From NCBI GenBank assembly GCA_007117885.1, contig SKFS01000088.1:1-47864 (forward strand): DNA of 47,864 nt, in the 5' to 3' direction. The DNA is from Candidatus Izemoplasma sp. (GTDB taxonomy: Bacteria; Bacillota_I; Bacilli_A; Izemoplasmatales; Izemoplasmataceae). The notes below the pieces were generated by a model that was given only the letters and a program-made list of their open reading frames with translations, was not told the DNA's origin and searched no databases. Made by a program: the position numbers and the translations under genes. Each line of letters starts with the position of its first letter. Position 1 is the first letter of the stretch. Of this stretch, positions 40,000 to 47,864 are shown piece by piece.

Positions 40000-41133
40000 A
40001 TGAAGAAACGTGTCATCGCGATGGTCTTAGTTGGCGGTCGAGGCACCCGCCTAGGCCCCATCACAAAATTCACCGCTAAACCAGCGGTTTCTTTTGGTGG
40101 GAAATACCGTCTAATCGATTTCGTTTTAAGCAACCTAACCAACTCGCGCATCGATACCGTTGGCATTGTGACCCAGTATGAACCTCACGAACTGATGCAA
40201 TACATTCAGCGGGGTGCAACCTGGGATCTCGATACGAGCGATGGTGGTATTCACTTTTTGACACCTTACACGAGTTATGAAGGGGAACAATGGCAAAAAG
40301 GGACCGCGCATGCGATTTTACAACACCTTCGATTTATTAAAGAATATAACCCTGATTACGTTCTCATACTATCTGGCGATCACGTCTACAAAATGAACTA
40401 CAAACCCATGATTGAAGCCCATAAAAAATCCCAAGCAGAGATCACCATCGCCACGTTCAAGCCCGAAGACTCGCTCTCTCGCTACGGTGTGCTAGTCACC
40501 GATGAAAAAGAAAATATTATCGATTTTCAAGAAAAGCCCGACCAACCCAAAGGTGAACATGCCTCAATGGGAATCTATGTTTTCAATACCGCATGTTTAG
40601 AGATTATCTTGAAAGATGCTTTAACTGATGAAGCCGATTTTGGCAAAAACATTATTCCCAAAGCACTTCATCAAGGGAAACGCTTGAAAAGCTATCGGTT
40701 CGACGGCTATTTTCGTGATGTCGGTACCATCGAAAGCTTATACGCCGCAAACATGGACTTGATCGATCATCCTGAGTACTTAAAACTCCACGATTATAAA
40801 GCGTTACCACTGTACACGAAATCCCAAGACTTGCCACCTCATCACATCGCAAGTAAAGCGGTGGTAAGCGAAAGCCTCATTAGTGATGGTTCACTCATTA
40901 TGGGTCGGGTTAAACGGAGTATCATATCGAGCAACGTGCTTATTAATCATCAAGCATCCGTTGAAAACTCCCTTGTTCATGCCCATGTAAAAATTGGCGA
41001 AAATGCTAAAATAAAAAATTGCATCCTTTTAGAAAACACCTATGTTTTACCGAATACATCATTACTATTCGATGAGATTACCGTCATTGATAATGAACTT
41101 CTTTGGGCGTTGGGAGGGCACGAACATGAATGA
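40000..41133 (+). CDS. glgC: Glucose-1-phosphate adenylyltransferase
   Basis: AMVLVGGRGTRLGPITKFTAKPAVSFGGKYRLIDFVLSN, ILSGDHVYKMNY, GYFRDVGTIESLYAANMDL. Confidence 0.96.
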   Translation: MKKRVIAMVLVGGRGTRLGPITKFTAKPAVSFGGKYRLIDFVLSNLTNSRIDTVGIVTQYEPHELMQYIQRGATWDLDTSDGGIHFLTPYTSYEGEQWQKGTAHAILQHLRFIKEYNPDYVLILSGDHVYKMNYKPMIEAHKKSQAEITIATFKPEDSLSRYGVLVTDEKENIIDFQEKPDQPKGEHASMGIYVFNTACLEIILKDALTDEADFGKNIIPKALHQGKRLKSYRFDGYFRDVGTIESLYAANMDLIDHPEYLKLHDYKALPLYTKSQDLPPHHIASKAVVSESLISDGSLIMGRVKRSIISSNVLINHQASVENSLVHAHVKIGENAKIKNCILLENTYVLPNTSLLFDEITVIDNELLWALGGHEHE

Positions 41134-43549
41134 AATGTTTGCCGTGATTGATGCAACCACCAAAGGCCAACTCGATAAACTCACCTTTCATCGGATGCCC
41201 GGTGCACTGCCTTTTGCCGGTAAATTTCGCTTGATTGATTTTGCCTTGTCAAACATGAAACACGCACAAATCACCAATGTTGCGATTTTTCCTTACGGCA
41301 ATTACCGGTCCTTACAAGATCACGTAGGGAGTGGCAAACGCTGGGATTTAGATCGTCGTAAAGATGGTCTTTTCGTCCTTCCACCCAAACACTTTGGGAT
41401 CCCGACCGATGACATGATCACCTTTCAACGAATGAATGAGCACATCGAATATTTCAGAAGAAGTACCCAAGATTATGTGCTTTTAACCCAGGCAAATATC
41501 GTCTGGAACATCGATTTTAATGCGGTCTTAAAAGAACACATTGAAAAAAAAGCCACGATCACAGAAATCATGCTTGAAAAGAAACGTTTAAAAACCTTTA
41601 TTATTTCTAAACAACTGCTTATCGATTATATTATCGAGTACGACTTAATTCCCTATAAGACATTAAATGATGTCGTGAACGATGCACCCGCCATCGAGGT
41701 GCATCGCTTCTACCATAAAAACTACTGCCGTACAATCAACACGATCTACGATTATTATCGCGCCAATATCGATATGCTTCGGTTCGATTTTGGTCGTCAT
41801 GTTTTTAAAGAAGATCGCCCCATCTTATCGAAAGAAAAAACCGCCCCTCCAGCGACCTATGAAACGGACGCTGACATCGAAAACAGCATGGTTGCGAGTG
41901 GTTCCTTAATTAATGGTAAAGTCATCCACAGTATTATTGGTCGCGATGTCATTATAAAAAAAGGCGCCGTCATTGAAAACAGCATCGTTATGAGTAATTC
42001 GGTCATCGAAAACGACGCGCACATCAACTACGCAATACTCGATAAAGCCACAATCGTCAAAAAAGGAACGTACATAGAAGGCACTTCACGCGAACCTTTT
42101 GTATCACAAAAAGAACAGATTATGACCAACCAAAATGATTTTTCAATTCTCCATGTTTCAAGCGAATGTTATCCTTTCATTAAGACCGGTGGACTTGCCG
42201 ATGTTGTGAACGGCTTAACCCGCAATTTAGCGAAGAACGGTCTTGAGGTTTCTTTAGTGCTCCCGCTTTATCAAAGCGTTAAAAAGAACTATGAATCGGT
42301 CTATAAGAAACTCTTTTCTAAAATCATTACCTACAACGATGAACCCCATAAAATCCGTGTTTATAGCTTAGTTTATAAACAAGTCAACGTCTATTTTATT
42401 GAACACTTCAAATACTTTGAACGTGATAAAATCTATGGTTATGAAGACGACGGCGATCGCTATGCCTTTTTTAACTTAGCCGTGACCAGTATTTTAAATG
42501 ACATAGGTCCCTTCCATATTATCCATTTACACGATTGGCATACCGGATTAATTCCCTTAATACTCAACGACCAAAAATCCCCTGAACTAACCTTGTTGAC
42601 ATTGCATAATATTGATTACCAAGGTATCGCGGACGCGAACATTATTCGTAAGCTCAATATTAAACAGTTTGTCTACACGCACGATAAAATCAACTTCTTA
42701 GAAATCGGTATCGATAATGCCACTAAACTCACCACCGTGTCCCCGACCTATCGCGATGAACTGAAGTACGATTACTATGGGAAAAACTTAACGCCAGTAT
42801 TGTTGAAAAGAGAGCGAGATTTTTACGGTATCTTAAACGGATTATCACGTAAAGACAGTCCCCAAAATGACTCGTTAATTATTACCAAGTATGACGCTAA
42901 AACAATTTCTGCAAAAATCGATAATAAGCTTTTCTTACAAAAGGAAATGAAACTTGACATGGGACTCGATTACTTTGTTTTAGGCATTGTTTCACGGATT
43001 GCAGAGCATAAAGGTTTTGAGATACTCCTCCCTGCACTTGAGGACTTCTTTACCCACACTGAGGATACGCAACTCGTTTTACTCGGTACCGGCGATCAGT
43101 ACATTATGGAACAACTCAAACACTTAGAAGCGAAATTTAAAAACCGCATAAAACTCAACCTTGGTTATGACTCAACCGTCCCGAACTATATCTATGCCGG
43201 CGCGGACTTATTTTTGATGCCATCACGCATCGAACCATGTGGACTAAGCCAAATGATTGCTATGCGTTATGGAACCGTTCCACTTGTGCGTAAAACCGGG
43301 GGCTTAGCCGATACGGTCACAGGTTATGACCCCATCACGAAATCTGGCAATGGGTTTAGTTTTTATAATTATGATCCCCATGCTTTAAAACAAGCTCTCT
43401 ATGAGGCCTATCAACTATTCAAAAACGATAAAACTACCTGGCGTAAAATGATGCGCCGGGGCATGCAAAGTGACTTTGGACTTAAAAAACAAGCGACAAA
43501 GTTTATTGAACTCTATCAATTAATCTTAGAAAATCGCACGACAAGATAA
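41126..43549 (+). CDS. GlgD-GlgA fusion: AGPase-like regulatory subunit fused to glycogen synthase
   Basis: One uninterrupted 807-aa ORF. N-term FHRMPGALPFAGKFRLIDFALSNMKHAQITNVAIFPYGNYRSLQDHVGSGKRWDLDR (GlgD, lacking GGRGTRL); C-term FSILHVSSECYPFIKTGGLADVVNGLTRNLAKNG...PSRIEPCGLSQMIAMRYGTVPLVRKTGGLADTV (GlgA). Confidence 0.9.
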   Translation: MNEMFAVIDATTKGQLDKLTFHRMPGALPFAGKFRLIDFALSNMKHAQITNVAIFPYGNYRSLQDHVGSGKRWDLDRRKDGLFVLPPKHFGIPTDDMITFQRMNEHIEYFRRSTQDYVLLTQANIVWNIDFNAVLKEHIEKKATITEIMLEKKRLKTFIISKQLLIDYIIEYDLIPYKTLNDVVNDAPAIEVHRFYHKNYCRTINTIYDYYRANIDMLRFDFGRHVFKEDRPILSKEKTAPPATYETDADIENSMVASGSLINGKVIHSIIGRDVIIKKGAVIENSIVMSNSVIENDAHINYAILDKATIVKKGTYIEGTSREPFVSQKEQIMTNQNDFSILHVSSECYPFIKTGGLADVVNGLTRNLAKNGLEVSLVLPLYQSVKKNYESVYKKLFSKIITYNDEPHKIRVYSLVYKQVNVYFIEHFKYFERDKIYGYEDDGDRYAFFNLAVTSILNDIGPFHIIHLHDWHTGLIPLILNDQKSPELTLLTLHNIDYQGIADANIIRKLNIKQFVYTHDKINFLEIGIDNATKLTTVSPTYRDELKYDYYGKNLTPVLLKRERDFYGILNGLSRKDSPQNDSLIITKYDAKTISAKIDNKLFLQKEMKLDMGLDYFVLGIVSRIAEHKGFEILLPALEDFFTHTEDTQLVLLGTGDQYIMEQLKHLEAKFKNRIKLNLGYDSTVPNYIYAGADLFLMPSRIEPCGLSQMIAMRYGTVPLVRKTGGLADTVTGYDPITKSGNGFSFYNYDPHALKQALYEAYQLFKNDKTTWRKMMRRGMQSDFGLKKQATKFIELYQLILENRTTR

Positions 43550-43617
43550 CGGTTTCATATGAGAAAAAACCGCGATTAACTATTTTCTTGTTATAATACA
43601 TCCGAGGAGATGATACG

Positions 43618-46011
43618 ATGGAAACATTTAACAACCAAGAAAACTTTACCACAGCGTTCGTGAACCGTTTAGAAAAGAAATACGCCGTCCCTTTTAAAGA
43701 GTCATCGTTAAGACAACAGTACCATACTTTAGGTGAACTTGTCTTTGAAGCCATTAGCCAACCGTGGTTAACAACAAAGCAAAACTATATAAAAAACCCC
43801 CGAAAAGAAGTTCATTACTTCTCTATGGAGTTTTTAATGGGACGCCTAATTACCAATAACATTAATAACCTAGGCTTAAGAGATGTCATTGAAAAAGGCA
43901 TGAAAAGTCTAAAACTCGATTTAAACGCGCTAGAACACTATGAGGCCGATGCTGGACTTGGTAATGGTGGTCTCGGTCGATTAGCCGCCTGCTTTTTAGA
44001 TTCAATTGCATCATTAGGCTACGCTGGTCATGGTAACGGTATTCGCTACCGCTATGGTCTTTTTGAGCAAGGCATCGAAAACGGCTATCAAGTTGAAAAA
44101 CCCGACGATTGGTTAAAAGAACAGTATGTTTGGGAAGTCCGTGTTGAGGAAGAAGCCCTTGACATTCCTTTCGGTGGCTACACAACCTTTGAAAACGGTA
44201 AAGCTGTCTACACCCCTAATGAGTACATTAAAGCCGTACCCTACGATATCCCAATCGTTGGCAACAAAAATCAAGTCATCAATCATTTGCGTCTTTGGAA
44301 CGCCGAACCAACAAAAGTTTATCCCAAAGATGTTCATGCCTTTGAGTACGATTACGAGATTCGTCAAATCAGTGGGTTTCTCTATCCCGATGATACGACA
44401 AGAGAAGGCAAAATCCTCCGCATTAAACAACAGTACTTTTTTAGTGCTGCGGGTATCCGAAGCCTACTAAAAAAACATTACGATCGCTATCAAACGTTTG
44501 ATAATCTGTCACAACTAAAGGTCTTTCAAATTAACGACACCCACCCGTCACTTATCATTCCAGAAATGATGCGTATTCTCGTGGATGAGTACACCCTTAG
44601 TTGGGATCAAGCATGGGCAATTACCACTCAAACCTGTGCCTATACAAATCACACTATTTTGGCAGAAGCCTTAGAGAAATGGCCAGTGAGTATTTTTCAA
44701 CCTGTGCTGCCAAGAATTTATCAAATTATCGAAGAAATCAACCGTCGCTATTGTGAATGGCTACTTAAGGATAAACAGCTTTCCAACGAAAAGGTTCGTG
44801 AACTCGCGATTATCGCAGATGGTCAAGTACGGATGGCTCACCTTGCGATTGTCGGTTCGTTTAGCGTAAACGGTGTTGCCGCTTTACATACTAAAATAAT
44901 CAAAACCATCGAAATGAAAGACTTTCATGAACTTTATCCCAATAAGTTTAATAACAAGACCAATGGCATTACCCACCGCCGTTGGTTAAAACACATCAAT
45001 CCTGAACTCGCTCAAATTCTTGATAAAGTTAGTGATAACTGGGAGTTTAACGCTCAGGAACTCGAAAAACTACTGCCTAAAGCGACACTAAAAACTTATC
45101 AAAACCAAATCGCTAAAATGAAACGCGCCAAAAAAGTCGCCCTTGCCGCGCGTATCGAACAAGAACAAGGGATTGTTTTAGACCCAGATAGCATTTTTGA
45201 TGTTCAAGTCAAACGGCTCCATGAGTACAAACGTCAATTAATGAACGCCTTACATATTATGATGGTCTATAATCGCTTAAAAACCGATCCAGCATTTAAA
45301 GAAAACTATGTACCCCACAGTTTCATTTTTGGTGCAAAAGCCGCTTCAGGGTATTATTACGCGAAAAAGATTATTAAACTCATTAATACGATTGCCAAAA
45401 AAGTCAATCACGATCCAATGACCAATAGCCATTTAAAAGTTGTTTTTGTGGAAAACTATAATGTCACATACGCCGAACAAATTATCCCAGCTTGTGATTT
45501 AAGTGAGCAAATCTCAACGGCTTCTAAAGAAGCGAGTGGGACTGGGAACATGAAGTTTATGATGAACGGCGCGATGACGATTGGGACAATGGATGGTGCC
45601 AATGTTGAAATACATGAACTGGTTGGCGATGATCACATTGTCATCTTTGGGATGGATGCCGACGAAGTCAATCGATTGAATCAAGAAGGTGGCTATAACC
45701 CACTAGATATTTATCAACGTGAACCAGAACTTGCAACCGCTATCGATCAGCTAACTAATGGATTCTTTGGTGATGTGGATCGTCATGAGTTTAAAGAAAT
45801 TCGTGATCGCTTGCTTGGCCGAGATGAGTACTATGTGTTAAAAGATATTATTGCTTACCGTCAGGCTCATGAAAAAGCCAATGACTTATATAAAGATCGA
45901 CAATACTGGCTAAAAATGGCGATGGTGAACATTGCGAAAAGTGGTTATTTCTCTAGTGATCGCACGATATCACAGTACATTGAAGATATTTGGCACCTTG
46001 AAAAAAAGTAA
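43618..46011 (+). CDS. glgP: Glycogen/starch phosphorylase
   Basis: YFSMEFLMGRLI, DAGLGNGGLGRLAACFLDS, FQINDTHPSL, KRLHEYKRQLMNALHI, EASGTGNMKFMMNGAMTIGTMDGANVEI. Confidence 0.97.
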   Translation: METFNNQENFTTAFVNRLEKKYAVPFKESSLRQQYHTLGELVFEAISQPWLTTKQNYIKNPRKEVHYFSMEFLMGRLITNNINNLGLRDVIEKGMKSLKLDLNALEHYEADAGLGNGGLGRLAACFLDSIASLGYAGHGNGIRYRYGLFEQGIENGYQVEKPDDWLKEQYVWEVRVEEEALDIPFGGYTTFENGKAVYTPNEYIKAVPYDIPIVGNKNQVINHLRLWNAEPTKVYPKDVHAFEYDYEIRQISGFLYPDDTTREGKILRIKQQYFFSAAGIRSLLKKHYDRYQTFDNLSQLKVFQINDTHPSLIIPEMMRILVDEYTLSWDQAWAITTQTCAYTNHTILAEALEKWPVSIFQPVLPRIYQIIEEINRRYCEWLLKDKQLSNEKVRELAIIADGQVRMAHLAIVGSFSVNGVAALHTKIIKTIEMKDFHELYPNKFNNKTNGITHRRWLKHINPELAQILDKVSDNWEFNAQELEKLLPKATLKTYQNQIAKMKRAKKVALAARIEQEQGIVLDPDSIFDVQVKRLHEYKRQLMNALHIMMVYNRLKTDPAFKENYVPHSFIFGAKAASGYYYAKKIIKLINTIAKKVNHDPMTNSHLKVVFVENYNVTYAEQIIPACDLSEQISTASKEASGTGNMKFMMNGAMTIGTMDGANVEIHELVGDDHIVIFGMDADEVNRLNQEGGYNPLDIYQREPELATAIDQLTNGFFGDVDRHEFKEIRDRLLGRDEYYVLKDIIAYRQAHEKANDLYKDRQYWLKMAMVNIAKSGYFSSDRTISQYIEDIWHLEKK

Positions 46012-46033
46012 ACCGACCTTGTCGGTTTTTCTT
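46010..46033 (+). terminator. Intrinsic terminator of the glycogen operon
   Basis: AAACCGAC / GTCGGTTT with CTT loop and T-run. Confidence 0.8.
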
Positions 46034-46067
46034 TTAAGCGTGCTATAATAATCTGGAGGTGAGTCCT

Positions 46068-47372
46068 GTGGATTTAATGGTTTTTATCGTGGCATTAATT
46101 ATCCTAATGTTTTTAATCTACCGAGGAAAAAACATTATTTTTGTTGTGCCGTGCATCCTTTTAGCCATTATCCTCCTTACAAGACAATCCGCCAATATTT
46201 TGGACTATACGACACTCTATATTACTGGCATGCTTGAGTTTATCCTCACAAATGCCCTTTTGTTCTTTTTAGGTGTGTTATTTGGTGGGGTTATCTCGGC
46301 AACGAAAATCGCTGAACAAATGGCGCAATACCTCATCAATACACTCGGTGATAAATATGTAATCTTAGCACTGATTCTTTTAACGAACGCCATGATGCTC
46401 GGAGGCATTAGTGGGTTTATCATTATTTTTACGATATTTCCCATCGCCAATCATGTTTTTCTGACGATGAACATTCCTAAGCGCTTTATTTTTGGTTTGA
46501 TTGGTGTGGCGATGGCGACCTATATGATTGGCGCTTTTCCCGGCGCTTTACAAGTCCAAAACATTCTCCCTATTGCGTTTTTAGATTCGACGATTTTTTC
46601 AGGGTGGCAGATAGGTATTCCCCTTACACTTTATTTATTTTTAACCGGCTATGGGTACTTAATGTTGCGCATTCGTCAAGCCACCTCAAAAAGTGTAAAA
46701 CCCCTCCTTGAGGTCACAGCCATCAAACTATCGGGGATTAAACTCTTTGCCCCGCTGATGACGGTGTTCATTGCCAACTTAGTGTTCTCATTATTTGTGA
46801 TGCCTCTTTTTGATTTAACGAATCATCAACGGACTCTTTTTTCGATAAACAGTGCTCTTGCTTTAGGGATTGTCTTAACCCTTATCTTCTCCAAAACAAA
46901 AGTTCCTCTCAGTCGAGTTGTGCTGAAGAGCGCCTTATTGGCACTTAAACCGCTTTTGTTTGTTGGGACCACTGTTGGCTTTGGTCTAGTTATTAGTCAA
47001 ATGCCTTTTTTATCAGGGACTCAATCGGTGCTTCTTTCGCTGTCACCGATCCTCAGTTTACCGTTGACGGTCGCGATGTTTGCTGCAATCAGTGGCAGTG
47101 CTACCGGGGGCTTAGCGATTGCGTTTCCATTTCTAGGAGACGCGTTCTTAAACCGTGTTGCCGCGGAGTCGATTTCGCATGAGACCTTGCATCGTTTAGC
47201 GTTACTTTCAAGTGTGACAATCGATACACTACCGACCAATGGCACCACCTTGACAATGTTAAAAGTCACCGATTTAAGATATAGGGATGTCTATTTTGAC
47301 TATTTTGTGATTACAGTGCTAAACACGAGTATCGCCTTAGGGATTGGGCTGCTGCTTGTTTTATTGTTTTAG
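46068..47372 (+). CDS. GntP-like permease / organic-acid transporter
   Basis: GTG start 8 nt after GGAGG; many hydrophobic segments; FFLGVLFGGVISATKIAEQMAQYL, AAISGSATGGLAIAFPFLGDAFL, TIDTLPTNGTTLTML. Confidence 0.65.
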   Translation: MDLMVFIVALIILMFLIYRGKNIIFVVPCILLAIILLTRQSANILDYTTLYITGMLEFILTNALLFFLGVLFGGVISATKIAEQMAQYLINTLGDKYVILALILLTNAMMLGGISGFIIIFTIFPIANHVFLTMNIPKRFIFGLIGVAMATYMIGAFPGALQVQNILPIAFLDSTIFSGWQIGIPLTLYLFLTGYGYLMLRIRQATSKSVKPLLEVTAIKLSGIKLFAPLMTVFIANLVFSLFVMPLFDLTNHQRTLFSINSALALGIVLTLIFSKTKVPLSRVVLKSALLALKPLLFVGTTVGFGLVISQMPFLSGTQSVLLSLSPILSLPLTVAMFAAISGSATGGLAIAFPFLGDAFLNRVAAESISHETLHRLALLSSVTIDTLPTNGTTLTMLKVTDLRYRDVYFDYFVITVLNTSIALGIGLLLVLLF

Positions 47373-47391
47373 TAATTCATGAGTATTCGAA

Positions 47392-47420
47392 TTGATATTT
47401 AGCCATAAAAACAGTAAGAT
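47392..47420 (+). promoter_or_regulatory. Putative SigA promoter of the peroxiredoxin gene
   Basis: TTGATA (47392-47397), 17-nt spacer, TAAGAT (47415-47420). Confidence 0.55.
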
Positions 47421-47449
47421 AGACATGTATGAAATAGAGGAGGATTACA

Positions 47450-47864
47450 ATGAAGTACGATAACGATTTTTATGTGACAGCTGCCAAAGTAGGCAAGCAA
47501 GCCCCGCGCTTTGAAATGGACGCTGTCATGCCAACAGGCGATAGTATTGAGCGTTTTGGAAAAGTAAACTTAGATGCCTTATTAAACGATGGTAAATGGG
47601 TAGTACTATACTTTTATCCCCTTGATTTTACCTATGTCTGTCCCACAGAGATTCAGCGCTTTAACGAACTCAATGATGACTTTGAGTCAAAAGGAGCCGT
47701 CTTAGTCGCGACCAGCACGGACAGTGTCTTTTCTCATTTAGCTTGGCAAGAGGGTAAACTCGGGCGCTTAAACCATGTGCATGCAGCGGATGCTAACCAT
47801 ACAGTGAGCGAAGCCTATGGTGTTCTCGATGAAGATAAAGGTATCGCTTGGAGAGGGACGTTTA
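47450..47864 (+). CDS. 2-Cys peroxiredoxin (AhpC/TSA family), 3' partial
   Basis: MKYDNDFYVTAAKVGKQAPRFEMDAV...WVVLYFYPLDFTYVCPTEIQRFNELNDDF; absent from the ORF track because it runs off the window end. Confidence 0.92.
   Translation, partial: MKYDNDFYVTAAKVGKQAPRFEMDAVMPTGDSIERFGKVNLDALLNDGKWVVLYFYPLDFTYVCPTEIQRFNELNDDFESKGAVLVATSTDSVFSHLAWQEGKLGRLNHVHAADANHTVSEAYGVLDEDKGIAWRGTF

Noticed and set aside
42122-43549. Separate glgA gene starting at internal ATG 42122
   Set aside because: In frame with the upstream GlgD portion, no stop between, and only a weak AAGAA-like upstream sequence; fusion is simpler, though internal initiation is not excluded.
43550-43617. Terminator/promoter between glgDA and glgP
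   Set aside because: A CGGTTT...AAACCG repeat lacks a T-run and the TATAAT at 43592-43597 lacks a convincing -35.
44113-44470. Overlapping ORFs on both strands inside glgP
   Set aside because: Alternate-frame noise within a conserved gene.
1-47864. CRISPR arrays, IS elements, prophage, toxin-antitoxin or defence islands
   Set aside because: No direct-repeat arrays, transposase/integrase or defence-type ORFs seen; gene content is housekeeping and metabolic.
1-47864. Mycoplasma-type genetic code (UGA = Trp)
   Set aside because: prfB is present, several genes end in TGA, and conserved ORFs are intact under the standard code.

Overview
This is a chromosomal window from a low-GC Firmicutes/Mollicutes-like bacterium. 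It appears to use the standard code: UGA serves as a stop and prfB/RF2 is present. No rRNA, tRNA, CRISPR array, phage or IS element was recognised. Main contents: (i) partial GH2 glycosidase, RNase J, HAD phosphatase, PriA, Fmt, a YutG/PgpA-like protein and a membrane protein with a degenerate HD-GYP-like domain; (ii) a ~9.3 kb tightly coupled operon, glmS-glmL-glmE-mal-citD-citE-citF-citC-citXG, best read as methylaspartate-pathway glutamate fermentation using a citrate-lyase-type citramalate lyase, preceded by a cre-like site and a ~200-nt leader with mutually exclusive hairpins; (iii) a TIGR01212-like radical SAM protein, a DUF1189-like membrane protein, and leuS with a T-box leader; (iv) a branched-chain amino-acid oxidation operon (Leu/Val-type dehydrogenase, uncharacterised P-loop ATPase, four-subunit 2-oxoacid:ferredoxin oxidoreductase, butyrate kinase), also with a cre-like site; (v) a ComFC zinc-finger remnant, hpf, secA, prfB (without the programmed frameshift), YitT, CtpA and RecX; (vi) a glycogen operon glgB-glgC-glgD::glgA-glgP with GlgD and GlgA fused in one ORF; (vii) a GntP-like permease and a partial 2-Cys peroxiredoxin. 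Strongest leads: the glutamate-mutase leader RNA, the GlgD-GlgA fusion, and the two cre-associated amino-acid fermentation operons. All family calls come from reading the protein sequences; no database search was run.
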